A stretch of DNA of 64,000 bases from Macquaria australasica (Eukaryota > Chordata > Actinopteri > Centrarchiformes > Percichthyidae), in assembly GCA_005408345.1 (NCBI GenBank), contig SEMN01000001.1, forward strand, positions 434,001-498,000, written 5' to 3'. The position numbers and the translations under genes were made by a program. Below the pieces are notes generated by a model. The model saw nothing but the letters and a program-made list of their open reading frames with translations, ran no database searches and was not told the DNA's origin. This document shows positions 10,101 to 22,500 of the stretch, in pieces (within the stretch, counting starts at the first letter, position 1; each line of letters begins with the position of its first letter).

Positions 10101-12324
10101 ATATCCCCATGTCATCCCCTGCAAAGTGATTAATTTTCCATACCATTTTAGATTAGATTAAAATAAAGAAATATATTTTTCAGTCGTATAAGTTTAATCT
10201 AATTCTGTTTATATGTTTCTGTATATTTCAGCTTTGAATTCCTTTCCTGTTTGTCACATTAGTATTATTATTATGAAAATTTAGAGGGTGCTTACGTTTT
10301 TCACTGGAATAGTGTAGTGATTCTCAAAGTTATTCTGAATCATCCTTTGTTTAAAAAGAAATCCATAAAATCACAGATTGGCCAGTAGGTGGCGGTAGTG
10401 CGCAGGAGTACCTGCCAGCCCTCCCTCACTCTTGCACCAAGGACAATAGATGTGATGGGGAGCATGTTGAGGAATCTTTGTTAGTGGAAAAACATGTTTT
10501 GATCATGAAGCGTCTTTGTCACTGTAGCTGGATGTAGTACGGTATTTTGTTTTACTTATTCCCTACAGGTGACAATCGATCCATTGTGTTAAATGAGATG
10601 TTATATATACAACAGTATATTTTAATTAGGGTATGCTGCTGAAGAAGAAAAAAACATTGCACGTGAGCAACAGAACATTAGATGTGCTTTCAAGTCCTTA
10701 TGGAGACTTCATGTCTGTGTGTGTATTAGCACACCAAGTACAATGTCATTATTAAGTCTGACTCATATAGCTTCCATGTATAATTATCTTTTCTCTTCTG
10801 TTCAATGTTTGTGACCCACCAAAACAACTACATTTCAAAATGAATCAACTCTTTAGTTCATGTCACGCAACGAAGCCCATGTCACTGCTGTAATAATGTT
10901 GTTGCACCACGTGTCTCTCAAACAAAGGGGTGCATAAGGGCGCCGTATAATGAAATGAACCTCATATTCTCTTTGGTTAATATGTAGGTTATCACTTAAA
11001 TCCACCTCGTCATTGACTGTGTTTAGTCCCTGTGTGAGTAGGCTGAAGATTAATCTGACTATGGTTACACACTGATTGTATTAATCTTAGCTGGTTTTAT
11101 AGCCATCGTTCATCGTTAACCATTGGCGTATTGTAACAAGATTTTAAAGGCGTTTGAGTAGGTCAGGGATTTAAATCAATGCTTTCTTTAATCACGTCTG
11201 TCGGCATAAATTATCAAGGCGTTTTCACTTCAGTTCTACTTTAATTTCAGCATTGTGTTTGAGTTTGGGCCCGAAGTTGTTTTGCAGGCTTACACGGCCA
11301 ATTTCCTCAACAAAATTTAAAGCAACATTTTCGCTTTAAGTGGTATGTAACTGCATTTAGGTATAAAAATTCAATACTTTTTGGTGCCCACTATAATGTT
11401 TCCGTAGCAACAAGTATTGAAAGCTGTTGATCAGCTTCAAGTGTTTTACCAACTTTAAACAGTATTTTATTCAGACAAAGTTGTAATACTGCTTGTGTTT
11501 AGACAATTTGACATACATATATTCAACATTTTGAGAAGTTCGGCTTCTTTTTAATGCTAAAATGATTCGTAGATCCACCAATCGTTTGATCAACAGAAAA
11601 TGAATCGACAACAATTCTTTCTGTCTTTTTATTAAGCAAAAATGCCAAATAGTCGCTGGTTCCAGCCTTTCAACTGTGAAGATTTGCCGTTTTTCTCGTT
11701 GGTCAGACAAAACAAGAAGACGTCGCCTTAGGCTGTGGGGACTTGTGACAGGCACTTTTCACTGTTCGCTGACATTTTATAGACTAATCAATTAATCGCA
11801 AAAAGTAATTGACAGATTATGAAACGATGATCATAGTTGCCTACTTCCTTTGTCAAATGAAAAAAAAGTGTTTTGTAGAAAAACCTTCTTAAAGTAAGGT
11901 ATCGAAAAAAGTTGATTTGGTTTCAGTAGGCAGGTATCGTCGCTAGTAATAAAATTTCAAACGATACCCAGCCCCGCACTCAAGTCCTCTTTGTCCTCAG
12001 CTTTACTGTATCTGATGAAGGTGCTCGTCCCCCCTGCCGCCATAGTTAATGTATTCTGTCTGTCTGTCTGACCCGTAGACACTTGTTTGNNNNNNNNNNN
12101 NNNNNNNNNTTTCTTCCCTGTTCTCCACCCTTTCCCATCCTCACTCTTTACTCGTTCTTCTGCCATTTCGCCCCATCTTCACATCCCGAACCCTGCACCT
12201 TTCAAAACCTTCCCCCTCTCTCCCGCCTGACCCTCACCCTTCCCAGATGAAAATGCTGGTCATGTCCATGGCACATAATCTGGAAGAGATCGCCGGCCTT
12301 CAGGAGGGATGTGATGATGCATGA
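7102..12324 (+). CDS. MIS18A: MIS18 kinetochore protein A (5 coding exons)
   Basis: MIS18A is part of the Mis18 complex that licenses centromeres for CENP-A deposition by HJURP in late mitosis/G1. Exons are 7102-7336, 7770-7836, 8850-8972, 9605-9707 and 12247-12324. They total 606 nt, giving 201 aa plus TGA at 12322-12324. All introns are GT-AG and phases match. The protein has an acidic N-terminal tail (EEDEDSDDG, about residues 38-46). A Mis18/Yippee-type zinc fold follows with CxxC pairs at C52/C55 (CGKC) and C108/C111 (CRGC). The fold is followed by LTFCFNVADIDSYVLGSA. The C-terminus is a short helix (VEQQLTEMKMLVMSMAHNLEEI) expected to form the coiled coil with MIS18B. The last exon is 2.5 kb away from exon 4, just after an assembly gap. 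It was chosen because its acceptor (CTTCCCAG) and frame give this helix. The human protein is longer at the N-terminus (233 aa). Confidence 0.93.
7852..8323. mobile_element. hAT-like non-autonomous transposon in MIS18A intron 2
   Basis: The two ends are imperfect inverted copies of a terminus I recognise from many teleost genomes. The left end reads GGAGTGGATGAAGTAC and the right end GTACTTAGTCACGTTTCACC. The interior holds the typical 'actcaagtaaaa' and 'taatctataacaatgcatc' segments. The flanks GGTCCTGT (7844-7851) and GGTCCTGC (8324-8331) match in 7 of 8 bases. This is consistent with the 8-bp target duplication of hAT elements. It contains no transposase frame. Length is about 470 bp. Confidence 0.7.
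10382..10396 (+). promoter_or_regulatory. Candidate CTCF binding motif
   Basis: CCAGTAGGTGGCGGT fits the CTCF core consensus CCASYAGRKGGCRSY at every position. It lies in MIS18A intron 4. Occupancy cannot be judged from sequence. Confidence 0.45.
11561..11840 (-). repeat. Interspersed teleost repeat 'attaatcga' family, copy 1 (near full length)
   Basis: This segment contains, in order, the blocks typical of a dispersed teleost repeat read on its minus strand. They are a TTTGATCAACAG end, 'aaaaatgcca', 'gctggttccagc', 'gtgaagatttgc', 'gttggtcagacaaaacaag', 'attttatagactaatcaatt' and a terminal 'atagttgc'. Several further copies are in the window. It is non-coding and lies in MIS18A intron 4. 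Confidence 0.7.
12090..12109. other. Assembly gap (20 N)
   Basis: Twenty undetermined bases lie in MIS18A intron 4, 137 bp before the last coding exon. The flanks are T/C-rich simple sequence (TGTCTG units to the left, C/T-rich to the right). The true gap size is unknown. Confidence 0.99.
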
Positions 12325-13095
12325 CAGTGATGGACATCAGCTTGTCTGGGTGTTGAACGTGAGGATTTAATATCCTCACTCCTCGCAGCTAGCTTTAAAC
12401 ATTAATGCTTCCTCCTCCAAGTTTCATCTCAACCACATTCCCTCAGTAACACGTTTTGTGCTAGCCTCACCTTGTGCAAAAACACTTACACACACACAGC
12501 TTCCACTCCACTTTGTCCTGATTACCGTTGGCGAAACAAAGACTGCCTGCACACGTAATCAATCATGTTGTCAGCTCGGCTCCTGTGGCTCACGGCACCA
12601 TCTTCTCTGTCGGTCTCAATGCAGAGTGAATGTACACTATGAGCAGAATGTTTATTTGTGCAGGATTTCATCAGGCAGGCTGCACACTCAGCACTATGCT
12701 GCATTGATCTGGCCATCCGAGGCCACACACAAACACACACACACACTTTTTCTTTGTTCTCTTCCTCAAGCATAGAGCATTGAAGGATTGCTGGATATAT
12801 GCTTTTCATTGCCTTGTTGTGGCCAGAAGTGAATCGCATTTAATGAATTTCACCATTAAAAAAGACACACATTCTTTAATATTGTCAGCATCACATTTAG
12901 GCACATTATTGGATCCTTTTTTTCCCCCTTAGAATTATCTTTTATGTGTCTTTTTCTCAAATATCGTCAGAATTTTCCAAAACGGACAGCAATTAACATC
13001 CATTAAGTTGTTATTACATTGACTCTATTGGTTTGTCTGTTTTTGTTTTATTTGTTCACAGTTGTACAAGCTTGTTTTGTCAAGTATTTTTGTGT

Positions 13096-13101
13096 AATAA
13101 A
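13096..13101 (+). terminator. MIS18A: Candidate poly(A) signal of MIS18A
   Basis: AATAAA preceded by a T/G-rich stretch, about 770 bp after the MIS18A stop codon. It would give a 3' UTR of about 0.8 kb. Confidence 0.5.
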
Positions 13102-16100
13102 GTATTCAGCTGTTTCCAAAAATGAAGAAATAATTTCACAGTTTTACGTAAAGGATTAAACCAAATGAGACAACTTTAAACTGTCGGGATAATCTTTTTA
13201 AATGTTTCTTTTTGTTTGACTTTGTTTAGTAAGATTGTTGGGGATCAGTGGCTCATCCTGCTTTCTCTCTAATTAGAAGTACTTTTTGGATTTAAGAGTT
13301 AAACAGCAAGTTTAAGGTCTTTGAGGGTGATTATATATTAAAGGTGGCGTGTTTGTTTACCAACTGACCTCTAATGTGCCTAGCAACACTTTCTACCAAG
13401 GCGGGAAAGCGGCTGCATGCTGCACCGCCTGCCCTCCCTCATCCACGAGGTTTCATCAGCCTCACAGAACAACAACAGTTTGAAACGGCCAACCAGCACA
13501 CTGTATCCAAGGGCAGGTTGCGATGGCAACTGAGAGCACGTGCTATGCTGAGTGCCTGTTGCCATCTCGTCATCGTCTTCACTGCCAGAGGAGCAGCCAG
13601 CCAGCTCGCTGGCCAGCACGCCTGTCAACAGACGTTACCCCCCGCTCATGCTCAGACACATACACGGGGGAGGAGTCCTGAATGAACCCCCCCCCCCTCC
13701 ACCCTAATCTCTGTGTTATGTTTTTCTCTCTGCTAACCCCACCCTTGCCCCTCTTTCTCCCTCCCCCTCCCTCAACTGCTGGGGGGAAAAAAGTCATAAC
13801 AACAACAAACAAGCCGCGTGGTTTTTTTGTTGTCTCTGGTGGTGGTGGTGGGTGGTGGTGTTGTCTTCATTCAGTCCTCGCTTAAGGATGAGGTGCCTGC
13901 ATGCATCCAGCACAGAGAGCGGATGATGCAAGCCGGCCGGCCAGTCCACTGTCCAGATGTGTGCTGTTACGCCCTGTAGCAGACTCGTTTAGGAGAATAT
14001 GTCCCTGTTTGTTTGTTGTTCCATTCAGAGCAATAAAAGCTTAAAGGCCAGTAGCTGTGTTTGAACTGAGCATCACTGTGAATGGCTCACTGAATGCCCT
14101 CTGAACTCATTTAGCTGTTTTATATATAGACACGGTGTTGCTAGATGCATTGCACTGCTGAGTGCAATTATTGCACCGGTTTCACCCCATTCACCCCTTA
14201 AGTCTCAACCAATCGCTACCACCCAAACCAAGAGCAACATAGAAACACACACACAAACGTATCAGTCAGTACATCTACACACATTCTACAAGCACTTGGG
14301 GACAAAGGATGAATAATGCAGAGGTAGTGTCTGAGTGAAAATCGCCTCCCCTCTTTCCTTCCTTTTCACCTTCCCCAAGCAATAAGGAAGCAATGTTGCC
14401 ATGGAGGCAATGAAGCCTCGGCACACCATCAGCCAATTGCAGCCTTCCCTGTGTGAAACATCGGACCAATAGCTGCTCGAACTGATGCCGCTGTTGCCAC
14501 AGACACTGTAATCCTATTGGCTGAGCTCTGCTCTTTGATTGAATTTCTGATCTTGTTTTTGAGAGAAAAAATATCTCAAGGAGTGCCACCTGTGTGCCAA
14601 CTTACAAAATATGTTGTTTTTTTCCTGAAATGAAAAGGACTACTTTGTGAGAAGGAAAATGTTTCTGTTTTAGGGGTTTAAGAGACCTAAATTCAGTGCC
14701 ATTTTTGGTTCTGTAATAAAGGAAGCAATGAGGAAAGTGAGTTTTTTTTTTCCTGGTACTTGGTACATTCAGAGGTGTATGTGTCTGGGGTTTAGTCAAT
14801 TAAAAGGTGGGAAAACAACCTAATTTCAATTATAACAGTTGTAATCTGTACTTGTTTCTTTCATGTAATTGCAATTTTCTGCCTTCCCATCACAATATTT
14901 GGTTTTCCCCTGACAAAAGAACCACACCCCACCAGTTGCTCATGGGAGGTTTATGACCAATTCTCGGTTTAACTCTTTGATTTCCCACAGCACAGTCCAC
15001 TGTGTTCCATAACAGTCTCATTTAGTTATATTTTATCTGTGCTGTGCATGTCAAATTCCAGCAACAGTTAATTCAAATATTAGTTTTTTGTTAATATAAA
15101 TGTATGTACATGGTGGCTTTATGTGAACACTATCCAAATATATTATATTTAACAGATTTTACAAAGAACAAATGTTTAACTCCTTATTTCTGCTTGAAAA
15201 TATGAGAAAAAATAATCTAAACAAAACATCTACTTAAAAAAAACCCCAACAGAACTTTTGATTTAGTGGATCGCCGCTACTTTTCCTTGCATGGTTGGCT
15301 GCTTGACATATGCTCCACCAAAATCTTCTTTTTAGATCTAAAGTCATTAAGACAGTCTGGTCTCATCTTTGTCTTTGTGTCGCACGGACTAGACGGCAGG
15401 TCAATTAGTAAACACCTTCATCCGGGGGGTTACATTTCCCAAATTAATCTCAGGAATCAGTGGCTGTAAGATGATCTTGGTGTCAAGAGCGTTTGGGGAA
15501 CTTAGCCCAGTTTTGTTTTTTATGGACTGCACCTCAAGGGCGAAAGCGTAAAATCTCTGATAAGCCACAGCCTTCTCATTCCATTAATCACCTTCATCTG
15601 TGCCTGTGATCAAACCGGATAGCCGGCCAGTCAGATGGAATAACCCAAATCCCTTCTGACTTCTCCTACTTCATTAGAAACATCTGCTTGTTTATTCCCC
15701 CCCCCACATCTTTGTGCACACCGGTGTCTGCCAGGTTGTGTGGTTGTCTCTCACTCTCACCACCTCGTCCTCTGCATGTGTGAGAGCTGCTGAGGAAGGC
15801 AGGTTGAACCAGGATGCTCAGGTTGTGTGTGTGTGTGTGGTGGGCATGCACATCCCTGGTGTTCCGTCACTGTGTAGCAGGTTAATCATCTGTTTTTCTC
15901 AGACACAAAGGCTCGTCCCGTTGCCAGTGACACCCTGGTGTGAGTGTGTGTGTGTGTGCGTATATGTGACGAGAAGGGGGCTGAAAACAGGATTAGTGTC
16001 ATCAGGATCTAAGCCTGAACAGATTGACAGAAATAAAGTCCTGCTGTACAGTAAGTGGTCAGTTTGGCCTCGCATTAAAAGCAATTTGAATATTAAAACA

Positions 16101-16734
16101 TGATTTTTGTGTGGTCAAAGACAGGTAATGAACAGTCTCTGATGAACATTTAGGAATGCCTTCACTCAGGTTATGAGTTCTTGAATGCAACAAAGAGACT
16201 GGCTGCTTAATGTTTTGTCAAAATTTGAAAGGAAAGCCTGCATGTTTCCAGGGTGTGGCATATGTCTGCCCTCTGGACAGATTTTCTCTCTTGTTTCAGT
16301 CTCAACTTAAAGGTGTGTATGAGAGTGTGTCAAAATGTATGACCTAAGACCTCTAATGATATATCAAAATATAGGTACGGAAAATCATCCGTCATGCATT
16401 TTCATACGGCATCCCAAATATTTCAGAAATCATTCCTGGAGAAATCTGACATACTTACTACCCTATGATTAACAATATAAAAAATTCCCCTAATATGATT
16501 TTGTTGAAAAACATCAATTTATTGCCCACCCCTGCTGGGATGGTGGTTTTTTTTTGTTTTGTTTATCACAGACTCATCACTGTAACTTGACCTGTTTACA
16601 CACAGATTAACTTTGAAATAATCTGTGTGTCAAGGAAAATTATTTTTCTGTCTTTATCTCATCAGTATGCTTTTCTGATCAGTATGCTTTTCCTGAGATT
16701 ATACATAGCTTAACAGCTTCCCTCCACAGTCTAA

Positions 16735-16890
16735 TGCTGCAACTAACTTTTTCTTACATTTTCAGTATTTATCTATTTTTTCCATTAATAGTTTTATCTA
16801 TAAAATGTGCAAAAATTGTGAAAATGAAGCAAATCCTCATATTCCAGAAGCTATTGTTTTGTATTTTTGCTTGAATTATAAGACTTGTTA
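16735..16890 (+). repeat. Interspersed teleost repeat 'attaatcga' family, copy 2 (truncated)
   Basis: It starts with 'gctgcaactaac' and continues with degenerate versions of the same blocks as copy 1: 'tatctataaaatgt', 'aaatcctcatatt', 'ccagaagct' and 'tttttgcttgaa'. The centre of the family unit is missing. Confidence 0.5.
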
Positions 16891-17001
16891 TTGATTTATA
16901 ACTATCCTTCATTGATGCGTTTCTTAAAAACATAATCACCCATAGAGGGACTAATCACACAAGGTGGCTTTCTGTGAGCTCCACACTGTCAGTAGTTCAT
17001 A

Positions 17002-17002
<1 letters not shown>

Positions 17003-17070
<68 letters not shown>

Positions 17071-17096
17071 GTGTGTGTGTGGGTGGGTGGGTGGGT
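17003..17096. repeat. (GT)n microsatellite ending in a (GGGT)4 G-quadruplex motif
   Basis: A long TG run is followed by GGGTGGGTG, another TG run, and an exact GGGTGGGTGGGTGGGT at 17081-17096. The last motif is the classical sequence for a very stable parallel quadruplex on the plus strand, and the TG run is prone to Z-DNA. Confidence 0.95.
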
Positions 17097-17480
17097 GCAC
17101 CAGAGCAGCACTGAACACAGGTATTACCTGTACATGCCCTGTAGTGTACACTATCCTTTCGCTCAGCGCTGTGGTTAAGCCACAGTATTCATGGCCATAG
17201 CCTGTTTATCTCACCAGACCGCCCGTGGATTTTGACTAACTGTCCGCCTGTCTTTGATAAACAAAAGGCTCCGGCTCTAATGCATTTCAGGGCCACTCTT
17301 GCCCCTCGGCTTTTATCAGCTTAGCCACGCCGATTTAATCGGACGGCCCTGTTTGTGTTGTCCTGTATGTGTTTGTCTCAGAGCTCTGGTGATCCCCCTT
17401 CTTTGTCTCGTCAGGGCAGTGTCACCCAGAGAGGTTTATGATGAGGACGCGGGAGCCACAGCTGAGTAGATTAGTGTCTA

Positions 17481-17482
<2 letters not shown>

Positions 17483-17511
<29 letters not shown>
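17483..17511. repeat. (GT)n microsatellite
   Basis: Uninterrupted GT dinucleotides, with a second shorter GT tract about 20 bp downstream (17531-17549). Confidence 0.9.
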
Positions 17512-17513
<2 letters not shown>

Positions 17514-17929
17514 GAGGGAGGGGTCGTAATATGTGTGTGTGTGTGTGTATCAGTCCTAAGGATCCTTCAGCTGTTGCAAGGGTGCGTTTTTCTTTTTTTA
17601 CCAACCACAGGTGTCCCGTGGGAAATGTATATGGTATGTGGGACAAGTGGCACAAGTGGCACATTGAGGTTGTAAAGCAATATAGACCTTTCCATAGCAG
17701 AGAGGCCAATCTTCATTAAGTCACCCGGAGCTGAGAGCTTTAGGAATAAATTATATGCCTCAGGCTCTGTGTAAATTATACATAGATTAACAAGAATATT
17801 GGATTGTGTGGATTATTATGGAATTACTAGTGTAATTATAGTAATTTAAGTGTACTTTTGTAGATAAAAAAAAGTTGTATATTGGCATGTGTGCACAAAT
17901 GAAACCAGACAGTAAGCAGGTGCATTTGA

Positions 17930-19509
17930 AAGACCAGACAGACGCATAATGGATTCAGTATAAATATTTAAAATACTTTATACAGCATAGAAATCTCTTG
18001 ACACACAAACAAAACCATCCGTTACAAAATCTTACAAAAGACCCCCCAAGTCTGTATCAATCTCAGTATCAACCAGAAAAAAAGGTACAAAGACGTTAAT
18101 TTCAAACGTTGACAGTACAGTTCGACTCATGAAACATTGCATGCAACTTTTCATTTGGACAGGAAGAGATTCTATAGTATTTTAACAGTGAGAAGCCTCA
18201 TGTGCCTGTGGAAGCCTTTTCTGTAGAGTCAAATCATTTTATGAAGCAACTAACGTGAAAATGTCAGTTCAACGAACATTTTAGAATCCCTTCGTATAGA
18301 AGTGACGGGAACACAGGAGTCGTACTGTTATTTACAAGCACAATTTTCACATCACTCTTAGAAAGCTCTTGGCAAATACTCGTCATTGCGGTTAACACTT
18401 AAGACTATTGCACAAACTACAGCATTAAGACAAAGGGAAGTGAATAATTTTCATGGACGTTACGTGATCCTAGTAGCAGTTCTTCCCACCTCAGCCTTTG
18501 GCGAGGTTGATCAGTTTCATAAGGCTTTTGATGCTCTATTTTTTATCTTTTCAAAACTGACTATGAACAAGTGTGTCCTGCTGTGAGAAAGTCATAACTA
18601 AGACTTTTACAGTTTCCCTGTGGGTTGTAGAGGTGATGTAACGTTTGTATATAAAAGTTATAGCTGTGAATTATTATCAGTGTGACAGTTTATGAGAATG
18701 CTATAAAAAGTGAGTGAGAGTATGACTCTACTCTTGGTTCCTACTTCTATTTCAGTGTGTTGATTCTAATGGCACGTACGTTCAGACACTGCAACACTGT
18801 GGCAAAATCCACACAAGCATGTCCCAATCGACTGCTGTTATACATTAATGTATGAGTAATGCAGTGAGGTAAAAGATGGAAAACACCATTGTTACTACAG
18901 GTTTTGGTTTTTAAGAATAGTGCAGTGAGCTTCTTCATCCAGTCAGCATTGAGGATACAGTGCCAGCTGGCTGGAAGTCAGTGGGAATATTTGAGTTTTC
19001 ACAGAGACAAAACATTTATACATGTAATCAGGGTTAGGGTCGGGGTCTGTTAGCTGGTGTGAATCAGTCTGCGGCTCAATTAGTAACCAGTTACAGCAAT
19101 ATTACATAAGAGAGTATGTCTTAACTCGGTGTATAATACAGTGTTGTGTGTATGCGTGTGTGTGTGTGTGTGTACACCTTGTTAGCAAGGCCCATATTAC
19201 ATGATGTCCCATGTCCACTCTGTATCTAGGACACAGCAAGGTTAAGTCATTGCTCGGGATTTGTTTCATATCTCATCTCAGCGTCACCACCTCTTATTAC
19301 ATAATGAGAGCGCTAACAGGAGATAAAATATTTTGAAACCCCTTTTGTTTTCTTCTTTTTCTCTTTTTTAAAAAGTGGCTCAGTCGCAATAAAGGGACAG
19401 TTCACAGTTCAAAAGGCCGCTCTGGAAGACCTCTCCAACTTAAACAAAATGTTGAGAGGGGCCTTGAGTTCAGTCTGTCTCTCTTTCATTTTATTTTGTC
19501 TTGTATCCC
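17930..19509 (-). other. HUNK: Probable HUNK 3' UTR and 3' flank
   Basis: This lies directly downstream of the HUNK stop codon (19510-19512) on the minus strand. It is AT-rich with no coding potential, as expected for a long 3' UTR. I find no clear canonical AATAAA on the minus strand to fix the end. A (GT)n tract lies near 19155-19172. Confidence 0.4.
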
Positions 19510-22500
19510 TCAGCAGAGGGTCTTGAGTGCACCTGAAGCACAGAGGAGAGTCTGCATGGGGTAGGGAGGTGGGGACACCACTTCCTCAATGACCTGTTCT
19601 GGCCGGAAGGAGAACGGCTGCAGCTGCACCTTCTTCTTTAGGATCTGCCCGATTCCCATAGAGGGGAACTTGCTGCGGTGCGTCGGGCTGTCGGGATCAC
19701 TGCTGCTGCTGTTGGAAGGAGGACTGAATGCTGAGGTGGGGTTGAGGGGACTAAAGGCGGACTTCGGAGGGCTGAAAGCCGAGCTGCCTGGGGGGCTTCC
19801 TACAGTGCTGGGGGGGCTGCCGCTGGTGTCAGAAGAACCGCACCAATCTGATGAGATGCTCTTCTTGGGCTGCGGGTTGACAATGAGGACAGGAGGACTG
19901 GGGATTGTGGCCTTCTTCAAGTAAGAAGAGTCGGGTTGGAAGGCAGAGACATGGCGGGGCGGGGACAGGGTCCCGTTGGTCAGCTTATACCAGGGTGAAG
20001 CCGGGGTGTCTTCAATTTGCTCGGCTTTGGAGAGGGAGCCGAAGGAATGCATGCCGATCGGTGACGGTGCTGGTGGAGCAGGTATGTTGTGTTCTGGGCT
20101 TGTGTTGACTTGTGGGAGGGTGGCCAAGCGCCTCCGTTGCTGAGGGGTGTTGTGAAAGAGTGGATGGATCTCTAGATATTCCATAGAGGAAGAAGCGACG
20201 GTGCCGGGTGGTGCCAGAGGTGAATTACGATGGCCACCAGTTATGGCACGCAATAGACCTGAGGAGGAAATGAGAAGCATCTTTACATTTCTGAAATACT
20301 GTATTTTGATGTTGGTCAAGAAAACATTTCTAACATTAGTTGTAGCTCAACTCGCTGCAGATACAGCTGTATGAACGGTTGAGAACTGCAGCTTCTCTGA
20401 ATACTTTTGGCTGAGTTCCCTACATGTCTAGATTCTATATGTCATGTCAGCGAAGACATACCTCTCACAGATATAATCATCTGAGAGTAACAAGTAAGTG
20501 TAAAGGTACAGGAACATTCTGTTCTGAGTTTAACCTTGTGAAGACCAGCTCATCCTGACATGCTGGATCTGGAACAGCCTATAGCTGTTCTCTATACCAC
20601 TTATAGGCAAATGAGGAGAAACAAAGGAGCTTAGGCCTTAGCTTTGCCCCCGGGTTTGTCATGTGTAAGCTTGTGACCTTACAGACTCTAACCACCTATC
20701 ACTCTTTGTTAAAAATCCCAGGCCTAGTTTTAAAGGATTGAATTAATGCTGATGTGTTGCTAGAATAATTCAGTTTAATTCCAAATTATATACTTAATTC
20801 TGTACTATACTTTCTCAGCCATTTCATCTGACTGGCAACAGGTAAATAAAATTAAACAAGTGTTTTTTAAAGTTTGTCCCCTACTACTGTCCAGGATGTT
20901 TCCTCTCAGATGGGTGGGTGGTCGGATGGATGGATGGATGGACAGACAAACAATGGATTGATGGATGGATTGATGGATGGATGGAAGGAGAGGTGGATGG
21001 ATGACTGGGTAACTACGTATGTGTGAAACAGGTCGTTGCCATACAAGAACATGCATGCTCAGTCAACCTACCCTGTATGAATAAAGGTAAATAAAATAGA
21101 TAAAATAAGTGGCACTTATTATAACAAATGCACTGTATCTTTTAAAAAAATTTTTTTATCTATTATCTTTTTTACAATGTGTTTTTGTACTGCATCACAT
21201 GATTCCTCACCTGTTCTGTGTTTCTTCTCCTTGCTGGGCCCCTTGCTAACAGCCAGGTAGACGGGCGTCTGTTTGGGAGGGATGGTGAGCTTGTCGACGT
21301 GCTTCCTCCACTGAGTCTGGAAGTATTCGCTTTTCTGCTTTTCTCCTTTCTTTTTCTCCTGGAACTGCATCTCCTAAACACACACAGCAAACCGCTCATG
21401 ACTACAGCCCTTAGCGTTTGATAAACCAGTTGTTGTTTAACCAGATCAATCACCTCTAAATGATTGCACTATTGTAACCCTTTCTTGGCACACAAACTGA
21501 AACCAGGTGTCAGTAAGAAATACTTTGGAATTACAGGTAGAGTTCACATTGTTTCATTTACCCTCTGTTATTGAGAATGGCATGGGCAGCTGTTAGCTAG
21601 AATCCCCTTACCCTGTACTCTTTAGAGAGTCTCTTCATTTTCTTGTTGAGGAGGAAGTAGACAGCCAGAGTGTGGCAGGCGCGGTTGGTGAGGACGGCGC
21701 TCAGCACCTCGCTGTGCTTGTAGCCCATCTTCTCCGTCATATGCAGCAACACTGTGTGGTTTATTTCCTCTATGTGGATCCTTAACACAGAAAGGGAACG
21801 CAGAGCGAGAAAGTTAATGCTTTGTGATGCTTTAAATTGAATGTGAAAAGGATTTCTATGTTTGTAAAAAAATAAATAAAATAAAATTCAGAAAATCGTC
21901 AAATAGACGACATACTGCTGCAAAATACACACTCAAAGCATTTCAAATGTGTGTAAATGTACCTGTTGAGGTACGGTGCCCCTGTGTTCTTGTTGGCCAG
22001 CTGTAGCCAGGAATCCGCCATCACCTGATGGATATTGGGACGCTTGTTGGGATCTGGCTCAAGAAGCTTCTTCAGAAGACAGATGGCAGCTGAGACAGAG
22101 AGAGGGAGAATAAATATTCATACGCTGCCCACCGATACTCAACTCTCTGCGTAATGAGGAAGGTTTTCCGATACAGAAACATGTTCTTACATTGCATATT
22201 TTTCTTCAGAAATGTGACCGCTCTTTTGATTGGCAACCATGGGACTGAACATTAAATATTGCCTAATTTCTCTGCCACGTAGCACACCACCTGTTCGATA
22301 AGTAGTTGAGGCAGAGATACAAGTTTCCCAATCCCTTTGTCCTGACACATTGCACGAACCCACTTACCACAAACCTGGCCCTCATCCTCTTTCATTCTGT
22401 TATTACATAAGACAGATGAGATGACACATCTATGTCATTAGATTGATAGACAGTTACTTACATAAGTGGGTTAAGCCTTCCCTTACTTTGCATATTAGAG

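Larger units (their letters stand above)
13110..17900. other. Intergenic sequence between the 3' ends of MIS18A and HUNK
   Basis: No coding exon is supported. The stretch holds GC-richer islands (13370-13680, 13800-14600) with several CCAAT/ATTGG motifs, and numerous (GT)n tracts. It also holds two unique-looking, evenly composed segments at about 15250-15640 and 17200-17460 that may be conserved non-coding elements. Open frames here are either dinucleotide-repeat translations or lack splice context. Confidence 0.5.

Noticed and set aside
16951..17200. Open frames reading Val-Cys or Thr-His repeats at (GT)n tracts
   Set aside because: Direct translations of a dinucleotide microsatellite; the same occurs at 15714, 17487, 27031 and 60247.
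19589..20108. Plus-strand open frames opposite the last HUNK exon
   Set aside because: Shadow frames of the GC-rich, Ser/Pro-rich HUNK C-terminal exon. No splice sites or recognisable protein.
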